A DNA stretch of 64,000 nt from Pasteurella sp030783905 (GCA_051122655.1 CP182107.1:186001-250000), one strand, 5' to 3'. Counted from the stretch's first letter, positions 8,878 through 19,018 are shown. Program-made: numbers and translations. The notes: generated from the sequence alone by a model not told the origin.

Positions 8878-8920
8878 AAAATAATAATTTTATCTTTCCT
8901 TTAGAAGGCAGGGGTTTTTT

Positions 8921-10030
<1,110 letters not shown>

Positions 10031-10144
10031 GTTTTCCTCGTGGACGGATTGATTTGCATCATGCTTATGCTATTATCATATCACTTGAAATGATAAAAAA
10101 TATTCTTATTATAAAGAATGTTATTAACAAAAAAGGAAGAAATA

Positions 10145-10465
10145 ATGGAAGTATTACATTCAACTGATGCAACATTTACGGCAGACGTTGTCAACTCAGA
10201 TGTGCCCGTTTTATTAGATTTTTGGGCACCTTGGTGTGGCCCTTGCCGTATGATCGCGCCAATTCTAGATGAAATTGCAGTAGAATTTTCGGGTAAAGTG
10301 AAAGTCGTTAAAATTAATATTGATGAGAACCAAGCCACACCTGCACAATTAGGGGTGCGTAGTATTCCAACTTTGGTTTTATTTAAAAATGGTAAAGCTG
10401 TTGCAACACAAGTGGGCGCTTTACCAAAAAACCAATTAGCTAACTTTATCAATCAAAATATCTAG
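10145..10465 (+). CDS. trxA: Thioredoxin
   Basis: A 106-residue disulfide reductase of the cytoplasm, with the active site WCGPC near residue 31 and the cis-proline motif RSIPTLVLF further on. The frame opens at 10118, but AAGGAAG precedes the ATG at 10145, and the protein from there (MEVLHSTDATF) has the usual thioredoxin length, so I choose 10145. It is followed at once by a strong terminator. Confidence 0.93.
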   Translation: MEVLHSTDATFTADVVNSDVPVLLDFWAPWCGPCRMIAPILDEIAVEFSGKVKVVKINIDENQATPAQLGVRSIPTLVLFKNGKAVATQVGALPKNQLANFINQNI

Positions 10466-10480
10466 TTAACGAAAAGTAGA

Positions 10481-10514
10481 AAAATCCCAAACAGGTGTTG
10501 TTTGGGATTTTTTA
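10481..10514 (+). terminator. Terminator between trxA and cobB
   Basis: A perfect stem AAAATCCCAAAC/GTTTGGGATTTT with T-runs on both strands. It can serve trxA (+) and the convergent cobB (-). Confidence 0.9.
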
Positions 10515-10517
10515 TAC

Positions 10518-11225
10518 TTAAAGGAATTGGGCTAAATAGTGTGGAACCAATGCTGTGGCTTTACCGTAATGACATTCGTCAAAATTAGACCGCACTTGAC
10601 TCGGTTCTAAATTGAGTTCGACGGTATGTGCACCATAGTACATTGCTTCTCGTACAAAACCTGCTGCAGGGTAAACATGACCAGACGTCCCAATAGAAAT
10701 AAAATAATCACACTCAGAAAGTGCGGTCTGAATTTTGTCCATTTCTAACGGCATTTCGCCAAACCAGACAATATGTGGGCGTAAAACCTGAGGTGTGGTA
10801 CAACAATGACATTTATCTTGTTCATGAATGTCTCCTTGCCAATCATAAACTTGACCTGATTTTACACAACGTACTTTCAACAATTCACCGTGCATATGAA
10901 TGAGATTTTTTGAACCAGCGCGTTCGTGTAAATTATCCACATTTTGTGTGACAATGAGTAAATTATTGCCGAGTTTTTTCTCCAGTTCCGCTAAGGCGAA
11001 ATGGGCAGCATTGGGTGTAACCTGATCAGAAAACAATTGCTTGCGGCGTTCATTGTAAAAGTGTTGAACCAGTTTGGGATTGCGAGCAAAGCCTTCTGGG
11101 GTGGCAACCTCATCAACAGGATGATTTTCCCATAAGCCATCAGTGGATCGGAAAGTACGAATACCCGATTCAGCGGAAATGCCTGCGCCTGTTAAGACAA
11201 CAATTTTAGGTTGTTTTGTCATCAT
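10518..11225 (-). CDS. cobB: NAD-dependent protein deacylase (sirtuin)
   Basis: A class III sirtuin that removes acetyl and probably succinyl groups from lysines, using NAD. Visible motifs are GAGISAESGIRTFR (residues 13-26), QNVDNLHERAG, the catalytic His in HMHGEL, and the zinc cysteines (RCVKSG and CHCC). Tyr57 and Arg60 (FYNERRKQL) form the Y-x-x-R pair that marks desuccinylase-type sirtuins such as E. coli CobB and SIRT5. At 235 residues it is the short form. GAGGAAAAA precedes the two adjacent ATG codons (11225 and 11222); either could be the start. Confidence 0.92.
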   Translation of the reverse strand: MMTKQPKIVVLTGAGISAESGIRTFRSTDGLWENHPVDEVATPEGFARNPKLVQHFYNERRKQLFSDQVTPNAAHFALAELEKKLGNNLLIVTQNVDNLHERAGSKNLIHMHGELLKVRCVKSGQVYDWQGDIHEQDKCHCCTTPQVLRPHIVWFGEMPLEMDKIQTALSECDYFISIGTSGHVYPAAGFVREAMYYGAHTVELNLEPSQVRSNFDECHYGKATALVPHYLAQFL

Positions 11226-11290
11226 TTTTTCCTCTTTATGTGGTTATGAGACGTATTAACCCGCTTTCGCTCTTATTTACCCGTTATTTT

Positions 11291-12313
11291 TTACTGCAGT
11301 GATTTTAATGTTTGTGTTCGCAATATAGTTAGAATCCCTTTCATGTCTTGATCTAATGGTGCATTAATCTGGAGTATTTCCCCTGTTTTAGGGTGGGTAA
11401 AACGAATAGAAAATGCATGTAAAAATAAGCGAGTTAAGCCCAATTGACTCATTTGTTGGTCAAATTGCTTATCACCATATTTATCATCTAAAGCGATAGG
11501 GTGACCTGCATACTGAGTGTGTACCCGAATTTGATGGGTGCGCCCTGTGACTGGTGAGGCTTTTACCAAGGTGGCATTATTATAACGCTCTTCAATCGAA
11601 AAACGGGTTTCGGATGGTTTGCCTTGTTCACTGACACGCACAATACGCTCACCACTGGCTAACTCATTTTTTAACAGCGGTGCTTTGACCACCTTACAAT
11701 GAGATTGCCACTGTCCACGTACTAGCGCTAAATAATCCTTTTGCACTGTTTTTTCGCGTAATTGTTCGTGTAAATTACGTAAAGCTGAACGTTTTTTGGC
11801 AACTAGTAAAATGCCTGAAGTGTCGCGATCCAAACGGTGTACTAATTCGAGAAAACGCGCTTCAGGGCGTAAGGTGCGTAATGCTTCAATCACACCAAAA
11901 CTTAACCCACTTCCACCATGAACGGCAATACCAGAAGGTTTGTTTAAGATTAATAAAGACTCATCTTCAAATAAAATCTGATTTTCTAACTGGCTGACTT
12001 TATTCAGCTTTGTTGAAATAGGGGCTTGTTCTTTTTCTGATACCCGAATAGGCGGCACACGTACAACATCATTTGCTTGTAATTTATATTCTGGTTTAAT
12101 CCGCCCTTTGTTTACACGGACTTCGCCTTTACGCACGATACGATAGATTAAGCTTTTCGGTACACCTTTGAGTTTGGCTAGCAAATAATTATCAATACGT
12201 TGCCCGGCTTCATCCTCACTAATTGTCAGCATTTTTACTGCTTGATTGATGACGTTTTGGTCTTTTTTTAGGTTCATTTTATAAGTTAGTTTGATAGAAA
12301 TTGGCTGGATCAT
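11291..12313 (-). CDS. rluC: 23S rRNA pseudouridine synthase C
   Basis: The enzyme makes pseudouridine at positions 955, 2504 and 2580 (E. coli numbering) of 23S rRNA. An S4 RNA-binding domain (DEAGQRIDNYL... RKGEVRVNKGRIKPEYKL) precedes the RluA-type catalytic domain with the catalytic Asp in HRLDRDTSG. The frame gives 340 residues; E. coli RluC has 319. Internal Met codons at 12277 or 12232 are also possible starts, and no ribosome site clearly decides. It is divergent from rne, the same arrangement as in E. coli. Confidence 0.92.
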   Translation of the reverse strand: MIQPISIKLTYKMNLKKDQNVINQAVKMLTISEDEAGQRIDNYLLAKLKGVPKSLIYRIVRKGEVRVNKGRIKPEYKLQANDVVRVPPIRVSEKEQAPISTKLNKVSQLENQILFEDESLLILNKPSGIAVHGGSGLSFGVIEALRTLRPEARFLELVHRLDRDTSGILLVAKKRSALRNLHEQLREKTVQKDYLALVRGQWQSHCKVVKAPLLKNELASGERIVRVSEQGKPSETRFSIEERYNNATLVKASPVTGRTHQIRVHTQYAGHPIALDDKYGDKQFDQQMSQLGLTRLFLHAFSIRFTHPKTGEILQINAPLDQDMKGILTILRTQTLKSLQ

Positions 12314-12508
12314 ATCATATTTTGCTTTCCGTTAAAGGATTAAAATTACCTTGATAAATAAGAGGGATAAGTACATAATAAGGCGTATTTTTATGCCATT
12401 AAATTGGCTTGAAAATGGAGCGTTATTATTGTGGTTATATAATGCAGCGCATGGCATAAGACATTAGTAACCCAATGATTTTATATATTAAAAATCCTAC
12501 CGCCCCTT

Positions 12509-12537
12509 ACAGCATCATGTTGATGAGTTGATGCTGT
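12509..12537 (+). promoter_or_regulatory. Hairpin in the rne leader
   Basis: A perfect stem ACAGCATCA/TGATGCTGT around an 11-base loop, followed by TTTTACG. It could be a 5' UTR control element or a weak terminator. Confidence 0.45.
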
Positions 12538-12642
12538 TTTACGCAAGTGTATCTTTCATTTGAGTAACGCTATCAATGCACCCAGCAGCTGACAGTCGAG
12601 AGACTGACATTCTGCGACAGACACGAGGTCGATGGCGAAGAA

Positions 12643-12651
12643 AAGTGCGGT
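12643..12651 (+). repeat. Uptake signal sequence in the rne leader
   Basis: An exact AAGTGCGGT followed by GATTTTTTT, the extended AT-rich form, about 45 bases before the rne start codon. Confidence 0.85.
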
Positions 12652-12694
12652 GATTTTTTTAATAAAGACAGAATAAAAATTAAGAGAACAAATA

Positions 12695-15600
12695 ATGAAA
12701 AGAATGTTAATCAACGCAACTCAAAAGGAAGAGTTGCGCGTTGCTCTAGTGGATGGACAACGTTTATTTGATTTGGATATTGAAAGTCCAGGTCACGAAC
12801 AGAAAAAAGCAAACATTTACAAAGGCCGTATTACTCGTGTTGAACCTAGTCTTGAAGCCGCGTTTGTGGATTATGGCGCTGAACGTCATGGTTTCTTGCC
12901 TTTGAAAGAGATTGCTCGTGAATATTTTCCTGATGATTATGTCTATCAAGGACGCCCGAATATTCGTGATATTTTGAGTGAAGGGCAAGAAGTTATTGTT
13001 CAAGTCAATAAGGAAGAGCGTGGGAATAAAGGGGCAGCGTTGACCACCTTTGTTTCTTTAGCGGGAAGTTATTTGGTGATCATGCCAAATAATCCAAGAG
13101 CTGGGGGAATTTCACGTCGTATTGAAGGGGATGAGCGTCTTGAGTTAAAAGATGCGTTAAGTTCCCTTGATGTACCAGATGGTGTGGGATTAATTGTGCG
13201 TACCGCTGGGGTGGGGAAATCGCCTGAGGAATTGCAATGGGACTTAAAGGTCCTACTTCACCATTGGGAAGCCATTAAGCAAGCGTCACAAAGCCGTCCA
13301 GCCCCGTTTTTGATTCACCAAGAAAGTGATGTCATTGTGCGAGCAATTCGTGATTACTTACGTCGCGATATTGGGGAAATCTTAATTGATAGCCCGAAAG
13401 TGTATGAAAAAGCCAAAGCGCATATCAAATTAGTCCGCCCTGACTTTATCCATCGGGTCAAACTTTATCAGGGTGAAGTGCCTTTATTCAGTCACTATCA
13501 AATTGAATCACAAATTGAATCTGCGTTCCAACGTGAAGTACGTTTACCCTCTGGGGGATCGATTGTCATTGATGTGACGGAAGCCTTAACCGCGATTGAT
13601 ATCAACTCATCTCGTTCAACTCGTGGCGGAGATATTGAAGAAACCGCGTTAAATACTAACCTCGAAGCAGCAGATGAAATTGCTCGCCAATTACGTTTAC
13701 GTGACTTAGGGGGCCTCATTGTCATTGACTTCATTGATATGACACCTGTTCGCCATCAACGTGAAGTGGAAAATCGTATTCGTGATGCGGTGCGTCAAGA
13801 TCGTGCACGTATTCAAATTAGCCGGATTTCGCGTTTTGGCTTATTAGAAATGTCGCGTCAGCGTTTGAGTCCTTCCTTAGGTGAGTCATCTCATCATGTT
13901 TGTCCTCGTTGTCAAGGCACAGGTAAAATCCGTGATAATGAGTCCCTTTCTCTTTCTATCTTACGCTTAATTGAAGAGGAAGCGTTAAAAGAAAATACCA
14001 AACAAGTTCATACGATTGTGCCGGTAGAGATTGCCTCTTATCTCTTAAATGAAAAACGCCGTGCTATTCACAGTATTGAAAAACGCCATGATGTTGATGT
14101 GATTGTCGTACCAAATGAAGCGATGGAAACACCACACTTTGGCGTGTTCCGTGTACGTGATGGCGAAGAAGTGCATGAACTCAGTTATAATCTTGTTAAA
14201 TTACATCAAGAGAAAGATGATCATTTCGTGCCTGAAGAATCGCTTGTATCACGTAATATCGAAACCGCTACCGTAACAAGTGAAAATGTGTTAGAAAGTG
14301 CGGCCGTGTCGATGGCGATTCCTGCTCCAGCACCGATTCCTGAGAAGAAAGTTGACAATACACCGTCGTTATTCGCGCGAATTGTGGCAAAAGTCAAAGC
14401 GATTTTTGTCGATAAACCTGTAGTTGAAGAGAAATCAAAAGGCAATCGTCCTAAGAATAATCGTAATCGTCGTCAACAAGAACGCCGTAATTCACGTCGT
14501 GCACGTTCAGAAAATGTGGAACGTGATATCAATACCAAACGTCAGAATGAAGTTGTTGAAGAAGTCATTCGTCCTCGTTCAGAACGTAATAATAAGCGTA
14601 GCCGTAAGGCAAATAATGCTGTTGAGGCAGTGCCGGTAGTGGATAATGTGTTAGAGACTGCGGTAGTTGATACAGTTGAAGTCGAAAAAACAGAGACTAT
14701 TACACCACGTCGTCAACGTCGAGATCTGCGTAAGAAAGTACGTATTATCGATGAGGTGAATGAAACCACCTTACCAGTGATGACAACAGAACCCCTTTCT
14801 CCTGAAACTGATACCTTGATTGAGGAGAAAGTGGTGGAAATAGAATTGGTACCAGAAGCGGTGACAGCGGTTGTGGAAGAGGCAGAAACAGAAAAACGCC
14901 GTGATAACAATCGTCGTCGCTTACCTCGCCATTTACGCGTGAATAATCAACGTCGCCGTCGTCATAACCAAGAGGTTAAAGCACCTATGCCGTTATTCGC
15001 TGCTGTCGCGTCGCCAGAGTTAGCAAGTGGTAAAGTTTGGCCAGATTTGCAACCTGTAGTGGTAAAAGAAAATCAATTCTTATCAGTCGATGAGTTATTA
15101 GAACAACAACAGCAACCAAAAGATCTTGCCGCAACGATGCCTGCACTTGATCTCGTGGCGGAGGGCGGAGAAAGTGGTGCTTCACCATTTAATAATTTTG
15201 TTGTACAGCCTGCGAATGAATCAGTTGAAAAGAAAGTGAAACAATCGTTGCAACGTTTAGAAAAAGAACAATCTTTAGCTGATACGCAAGAGACAGCGGT
15301 CACTGTAACAACGGAAAATAACATCGCCGAGCCGACAGTAGAAGCTGAGCCACATTCACTGAAAACAGCCTCTGAGATGACGGTCTCTGAGCCAGAAACG
15401 GATGCTGTGACGAATCTGTCAGCTGAAAAGGGGGTTGAACAAGTCGTCACCTCTGCGCAATCCGCTGTGGAGAATGTTTCGTTTGGGCTCGCGCGTGATT
15501 ATCAGTTCACTGGTCGTTTAGGAACAATCTCAGCGGTGAGCCATACTCAAGCAGCGATGACGTTGGCCAAAGCAAGTGATGAGCCTGTCGAGATGTGTCA

Positions 15601-15718
15601 GATTAGCGTATGGACAGAATCCCGTTATTACTTCCATGGTAAAGGTGCAGCCGGTCATCATAGTGCGGTCAGTCATGTTTATGCTGAACCGACAAAAGCT
15701 GAAAAGAGCGGTGAATAG
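12695..15718 (+). CDS. rne: Ribonuclease E
   Basis: The main endoribonuclease for mRNA decay and for rRNA and tRNA processing, and the scaffold of the degradosome. The N-terminal half is highly conserved. It has an S1 domain (IYKGRITRVEPSLEAAFVDYG, about residues 42-62, onward) and the DNase-like domain with the metal-binding Asp residues in VIDVTEAL... and LIVIDFIDM. The zinc-link cysteines are C403 and C406 (CPRCQGTGK). The C-terminal half (from about 530) is low-complexity, with Arg-rich blocks for RNA binding (RRQQERRNSRR, RRRRHNQE) between acidic stretches, as expected for the unstructured scaffold. At 1007 residues it is close to E. coli (1061). Confidence 0.96.
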   Translation: MKRMLINATQKEELRVALVDGQRLFDLDIESPGHEQKKANIYKGRITRVEPSLEAAFVDYGAERHGFLPLKEIAREYFPDDYVYQGRPNIRDILSEGQEVIVQVNKEERGNKGAALTTFVSLAGSYLVIMPNNPRAGGISRRIEGDERLELKDALSSLDVPDGVGLIVRTAGVGKSPEELQWDLKVLLHHWEAIKQASQSRPAPFLIHQESDVIVRAIRDYLRRDIGEILIDSPKVYEKAKAHIKLVRPDFIHRVKLYQGEVPLFSHYQIESQIESAFQREVRLPSGGSIVIDVTEALTAIDINSSRSTRGGDIEETALNTNLEAADEIARQLRLRDLGGLIVIDFIDMTPVRHQREVENRIRDAVRQDRARIQISRISRFGLLEMSRQRLSPSLGESSHHVCPRCQGTGKIRDNESLSLSILRLIEEEALKENTKQVHTIVPVEIASYLLNEKRRAIHSIEKRHDVDVIVVPNEAMETPHFGVFRVRDGEEVHELSYNLVKLHQEKDDHFVPEESLVSRNIETATVTSENVLESAAVSMAIPAPAPIPEKKVDNTPSLFARIVAKVKAIFVDKPVVEEKSKGNRPKNNRNRRQQERRNSRRARSENVERDINTKRQNEVVEEVIRPRSERNNKRSRKANNAVEAVPVVDNVLETAVVDTVEVEKTETITPRRQRRDLRKKVRIIDEVNETTLPVMTTEPLSPETDTLIEEKVVEIELVPEAVTAVVEEAETEKRRDNNRRRLPRHLRVNNQRRRRHNQEVKAPMPLFAAVASPELASGKVWPDLQPVVVKENQFLSVDELLEQQQQPKDLAATMPALDLVAEGGESGASPFNNFVVQPANESVEKKVKQSLQRLEKEQSLADTQETAVTVTTENNIAEPTVEAEPHSLKTASEMTVSEPETDAVTNLSAEKGVEQVVTSAQSAVENVSFGLARDYQFTGRLGTISAVSHTQAAMTLAKASDEPVEMCQISVWTESRYYFHGKGAAGHHSAVSHVYAEPTKAEKSGE

Positions 15719-15732
15719 CCATTGATTGGTTA

Positions 15733-15759
15733 TTGACTGTCAGATTGTCTGACCGTCAA
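15733..15759 (+). other. Hairpin after rne without a T-run
   Basis: A 12-pair stem TTGACTGTCAGA/TCTGACCGTCAA with one mismatch and a 3-base loop, 14 bases after the rne stop. It is followed by TAAAAAATT rather than T residues, so it may stabilise the 3' end or act with Rho instead of being an intrinsic terminator. Confidence 0.4.
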
Positions 15760-15858
15760 TAAAAAATTGTTCTAAAATAAAGCAATTGAATAAAAATCCT
15801 TGTTTAATTGCTTGACTTAGCAAGTTAAAATCCGTATTATTCACCACGCTTAAATCAC

Positions 15859-15948
15859 GGAGGAATGGTCGAGTGGTTGAAGGCACCGGTCTTGAAAACC
15901 GGCGAGGGTTTACGCCCTCCGTGAGTTCGAATCTCACTTCCTCCGCCA
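15859..15948 (+). tRNA. tRNA-Ser (anticodon UGA)
   Basis: A 90-base cloverleaf with encoded CCA, acceptor stem GGAGGAA/TTCCTCC, a long variable arm and a CTTGAAA anticodon loop. Confidence 0.95.
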
Positions 15949-15955
15949 TCAAATT

Positions 15956-15990
15956 TTAAAAACCGTAAGTTATCTGACTTACGGTTTTTT
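15956..15990 (+). terminator. Terminator of tRNA-Ser(UGA)
   Basis: A stem AAAACCGTAAGT/ACTTACGGTTTT followed by a T-run, eight bases after the tRNA 3' end. Confidence 0.9.
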
Positions 15991-16185
15991 CTTATTCTTA
16001 ATTTGGCTTTTTCATTAACGATCTTGTTTACTATATGGTGAAAGGGAGAATATATGGAAAGGGTTTGCTTTTGTGGTTTCCTCTCAGACTTTACACCTGT
16101 TGGTTTGGGCAGTGATTTTTAATTGAGTCAGTAAAATGATACAAGAGAGAAAAAGTAATGCTCAATGGGCCGAAGGTGATGTAGC

Positions 16186-16758
16186 TTAACTTTGTTGCTC
16201 TTGTGTATTCTTAAAGACTAAGTATTCTTCTAACAGCTCAATTGCGGCCAAACACTTTGCTTTCCGTTGGTGGGTGACTTGGATTTTTTGTCTTAATAGC
16301 TTTCTTTGTTGCTCTTCTTGCCCTTTTTGTAGCTTATCTTGTAGTGACATTAATTTTTCATTGAGTGCTTGTAATGCCTCGTAATATTTTTCTAAACGTT
16401 CACGAGGAGGCAGTTGATGGATATGATGTTTTTCTTTATTGAGGGGGTGGGAAATGTATTTGGGGCGAGTTTTCTGATTTAACGCTTCAGATAACGCTGC
16501 GTACTGTGATAAGAGTTTTTCCGCAAAGAATGAGTAGAGTGAAGGATCGGTTTCAGGGGCATTTTCTAGTTGGGTGAGAGTTTGTTGTAACTCTCGGTAG
16601 TAAAAAGAGAAAGATTGGTTATTTTCACTAAACAAATGCGGCGCAAAACGAGTGTGTAGGGGAAGTTTTACTTGGACACGAGAGGGGTTATCAAGTTGGG
16701 CAATTTTGTGTTTTAACAGTTGGAGCAGTTCTACTTTTTTCATCGCTGATATAGGCAA
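16186..16758 (-). CDS. priC: Primosomal replication protein N'' (PriC)
   Basis: A small helical protein that helps reload the DnaB helicase at stalled forks. Recognised by RFAPHLF, the paired FYYRELQQTLTQLE helix, and the LPPRERLEKYYEALQALNEKL block typical of PriC. Length is 190 residues from the TTG at 16758, or 185 from the ATG at 16743. A strong GGGAGG ribosome site sits six bases before the TTG but about 20 before the ATG, favouring the TTG. That ribosome site is one arm of a perfect palindrome. It lies downstream of the antiporter-family gene on the same strand and may be co-transcribed. Confidence 0.75.
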   Translation of the reverse strand: MPISAMKKVELLQLLKHKIAQLDNPSRVQVKLPLHTRFAPHLFSENNQSFSFYYRELQQTLTQLENAPETDPSLYSFFAEKLLSQYAALSEALNQKTRPKYISHPLNKEKHHIHQLPPRERLEKYYEALQALNEKLMSLQDKLQKGQEEQQRKLLRQKIQVTHQRKAKCLAAIELLEEYLVFKNTQEQQS

Positions 16759-16759
16759 T

Positions 16760-16783
16760 CAATCCTCCCAATTGGGAGGATTG
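16760..16783 (-). promoter_or_regulatory. 24-base perfect palindrome covering the priC ribosome binding site
   Basis: CAATCCTCCC is followed by AATT and its exact reverse complement, forming a strong hairpin whose distal arm holds GGGAGG, the ribosome site for the TTG start of priC. There is no T-run on either strand, so it is not a standard terminator. Folding would hide the ribosome site. Confidence 0.55.
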
Positions 16784-16792
16784 AAAATAGGA

Positions 16793-18151
16793 TTATAAAT
16801 ACATCGCGGCTAACCAGCCGAAAAGGATGAGTGGAATATTGTAATGGATAAAGGTTGGGACCACAGAATCCCAAATATGATCGTGTTTACCATCTGCATT
16901 TAAACCTGATGTTGGCCCTAAGGTAGAGTCAGAGGCAGGTGAACCCGCATCACCTAATGCAGCAGATACGCCAATGAGTGAAACGGTTGCCAAAGGCGAG
17001 AAACCTAATGAGAGACAAAGTGGCACATAAATTGAAGCAATGATAGGCACGGTTGAGAAAGATGAGCCAATACCCATGGTAATAAATAAGCCCACTAATA
17101 ACATTAAAAAGGCAGCAATCCCTTTATTTTCGACACCAAATCCTTGACTGAAGGTTTCTACTAAGGCTGTGACGCCACCTGTGGCATTGATGACATTAGC
17201 AAAACCAGATGCAGCGATCATGACAAAGCCAATCATTGCCATTAAGCGTAAGCCTTGTTGAAAAATGTCATTACTTTCTTTTAATTTGAAAATCCCACAA
17301 ACTGCAAAAATAATCAGACCGGCCAAACCACCAATAATTGTTGAGCTAGTAAAAAGCTGTAAAGCAAAAGTAACAATGATCGCGGCAACACTTGCGCCCA
17401 CATGGAAAGGTTTAATTTGAGCAACATGTGATTCAATATCTTGTGTGCTGATTTCAGCGTGAGTGAGGGCATATTCTCTTGGTTTACGATAGCTAATAAA
17501 GACCGCCGTCAGTAAACCGAGAATCATGCCAACAACGGGGACGGTCATGGCTAATGAGACTTCTGCCACAGATGTGTGTAAGCCTAAGGCTGCACCTGCT
17601 TGGTTGATATTTTTCACAAGAATACTTTCAATAAAGATTTTCCCGAAACCAACAGGTAAGAGCATGTAGGTTGCGGTTAAACCAAAAGTCAGTACACAAG
17701 CCACTGCACGACGATCTAGTTTGAGTTTATTAAAAATCGCAAGCAATGGCGGAATCACAATAGGAATAAATGCGATATGAACAGGTAATAAGTTTTGTGA
17801 GGATACTGCAAACAAGGTCAGTATGGCTAAGATGAAATATTTAAAGCCCGCCATAGAACGGCTACTTGGTGTATTACCTAAGCGTTTAATGACTTTATAG
17901 GCGAGTAAATCAGTAATGCCAGATTTTGAAATGGCAACCGCAAACGCGCCTAAAATCGCATAATTCATGGCGACTTCCGCCCCACCGCCTAGTCCATTCG
18001 TAAACGTTTTTATTGTTTCACTGACGCCCAAATTGCCAGTTAAACCTGCGACTAATGCGGAAATAACGAGCGCAATGACCACGTTTATACGCAATAGACT
18101 GAGCGCAAGTAAAACCACAATGGAAATCACAACAGGGTTAGTTAATAACAT
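16793..18151 (-). CDS. Na+/H+ antiporter-family transporter
   Basis: A 452-residue inner membrane carrier with about 12 hydrophobic helices. The sequence belongs with the NhaC/YuiF-like antiporter family: a first helix LLTNPVVISIVVLLALSLL, a GLGGGAEVAMNYAILGAFAVAISKSG block, PVHIAFIPIVIPPLL, and near the end GDAGSPASDSTLGPTSGLNADGKHDHIWD. The ion or organic substrate cannot be told from the sequence; some relatives may move amino acids. AAGGAT precedes the ATG. Confidence 0.75.
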   Translation of the reverse strand: MLLTNPVVISIVVLLALSLLRINVVIALVISALVAGLTGNLGVSETIKTFTNGLGGGAEVAMNYAILGAFAVAISKSGITDLLAYKVIKRLGNTPSSRSMAGFKYFILAILTLFAVSSQNLLPVHIAFIPIVIPPLLAIFNKLKLDRRAVACVLTFGLTATYMLLPVGFGKIFIESILVKNINQAGAALGLHTSVAEVSLAMTVPVVGMILGLLTAVFISYRKPREYALTHAEISTQDIESHVAQIKPFHVGASVAAIIVTFALQLFTSSTIIGGLAGLIIFAVCGIFKLKESNDIFQQGLRLMAMIGFVMIAASGFANVINATGGVTALVETFSQGFGVENKGIAAFLMLLVGLFITMGIGSSFSTVPIIASIYVPLCLSLGFSPLATVSLIGVSAALGDAGSPASDSTLGPTSGLNADGKHDHIWDSVVPTFIHYNIPLILFGWLAAMYL

Positions 18152-18272
18152 TGCATGTATCCTTAGGTTATAAGTTATGTTTTAAAAAAGAATTCTAAAT
18201 TTACTTAAAAAAAATAATTTGTCTATACTTTTACTAGAAAATGGTAATAAAACTATTTCTTATATAAGTGCG

Positions 18273-18932
18273 TTATATGGTGTTAGTGGGTTGATGTGGA
18301 AAACCACCTAACTGTTTTAGGTGATTAACCATATAACAAAATAATTCTGCAGTACGTTCAGTATCATATAAGGCTGAATGGGCTTGTTTGCCGTCAAAGG
18401 CAATGTGAGCACTTTGGCAAGCTTTAACGAGTACAGTTTGCCCAAACATAAAACCGCTTAAGGTGGCGGTATCAAACATACCAAAGGGATGAAATGGGTT
18501 CCGTTTTATCCCCGTTCGTTCTGCTGCGGCCATAACAAAACTTTGATCAAAGGCGGCATTATGTGCCACGATAATGGAACGTTGACAATCCGCTGCTTTT
18601 TGGGCTTTACGCACCATTTTGAAGAGTTCTGTGATAGCAACGGTTTCACTGACTGCACCGCGTAAGGGATTGTGGATATCAATGCCATTAAACTGGAGTG
18701 ATTCAGGGTTAATGTTAGCACCCGTGAAAGGTTCAATGTGAAAATGACATCTTTGATCGGGGACCAAAAGCCCATTTTCGTCCATTTTGACCGTAATGGC
18801 AGCAAGTTCAAGCAGTGCATCTGTTTTCGCATTAAATCCCGCTGTTTCAACATCAATAATAACGGGGAAATAACCACGAAAACGATTTTTTAATAAGTGG
18901 GAAGTTGTTGATTCAGTTTGTATTTCTGTCAC
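18273..18932 (-). CDS. rnt: Ribonuclease T
   Basis: A DEDD-family 3'-5' exoribonuclease that matures the 3' ends of tRNA and other stable RNAs. The first exonuclease motif has Asp27 and Glu29 (IIDVETAGF). HNAAFDQSF supplies the second Asp, and HSALYDTERTAELF is the third motif with His and Asp. Length 219 matches the family. It has its own start about 110 bases upstream of the antiporter gene. Confidence 0.93.
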   Translation of the reverse strand: MTEIQTESTTSHLLKNRFRGYFPVIIDVETAGFNAKTDALLELAAITVKMDENGLLVPDQRCHFHIEPFTGANINPESLQFNGIDIHNPLRGAVSETVAITELFKMVRKAQKAADCQRSIIVAHNAAFDQSFVMAAAERTGIKRNPFHPFGMFDTATLSGFMFGQTVLVKACQSAHIAFDGKQAHSALYDTERTAELFCYMVNHLKQLGGFPHQPTNTI

Positions 18933-18996
18933 CTTATTATCCTATTTGAAATAAATAGCGTGGACATATGCCACGCTATACAAATTTTTTAAATTG

Positions 18997-19005
18997 ACCG
19001 CACTT
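18997..19005 (-). repeat. Uptake signal sequence downstream of gloA
   Basis: An exact ACCGCACTT in the gap between rnt and gloA, preceded by an AT-rich run. Confidence 0.85.
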
Positions 19006-19018
19006 TATTGGATAAGCA

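Larger units (their letters stand above)
12314..12694 (+). other. rne leader and divergent rluC/rne promoter region
   Basis: A 381-base gap upstream of rne without a protein gene. It contains a 9-pair hairpin (12509-12537), a small hairpin CAGTC-GAGA-GACTG (12593-12606) and an uptake word (12643-12651). E. coli rne has a long structured 5' UTR that mediates feedback by RNase E. An equivalent leader here is inferred from position and structure, not from sequence identity. Confidence 0.5.

Noticed and set aside
14424..15450. Overlapping frames within the rne C-terminal half
   Set aside because: This low-complexity, Arg/Glu-rich coding sequence keeps other frames open by composition alone.
15740..15952. 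70-codon minus-strand frame
   Set aside because: It is the reverse of tRNA-Ser(UGA) and its promoter region.
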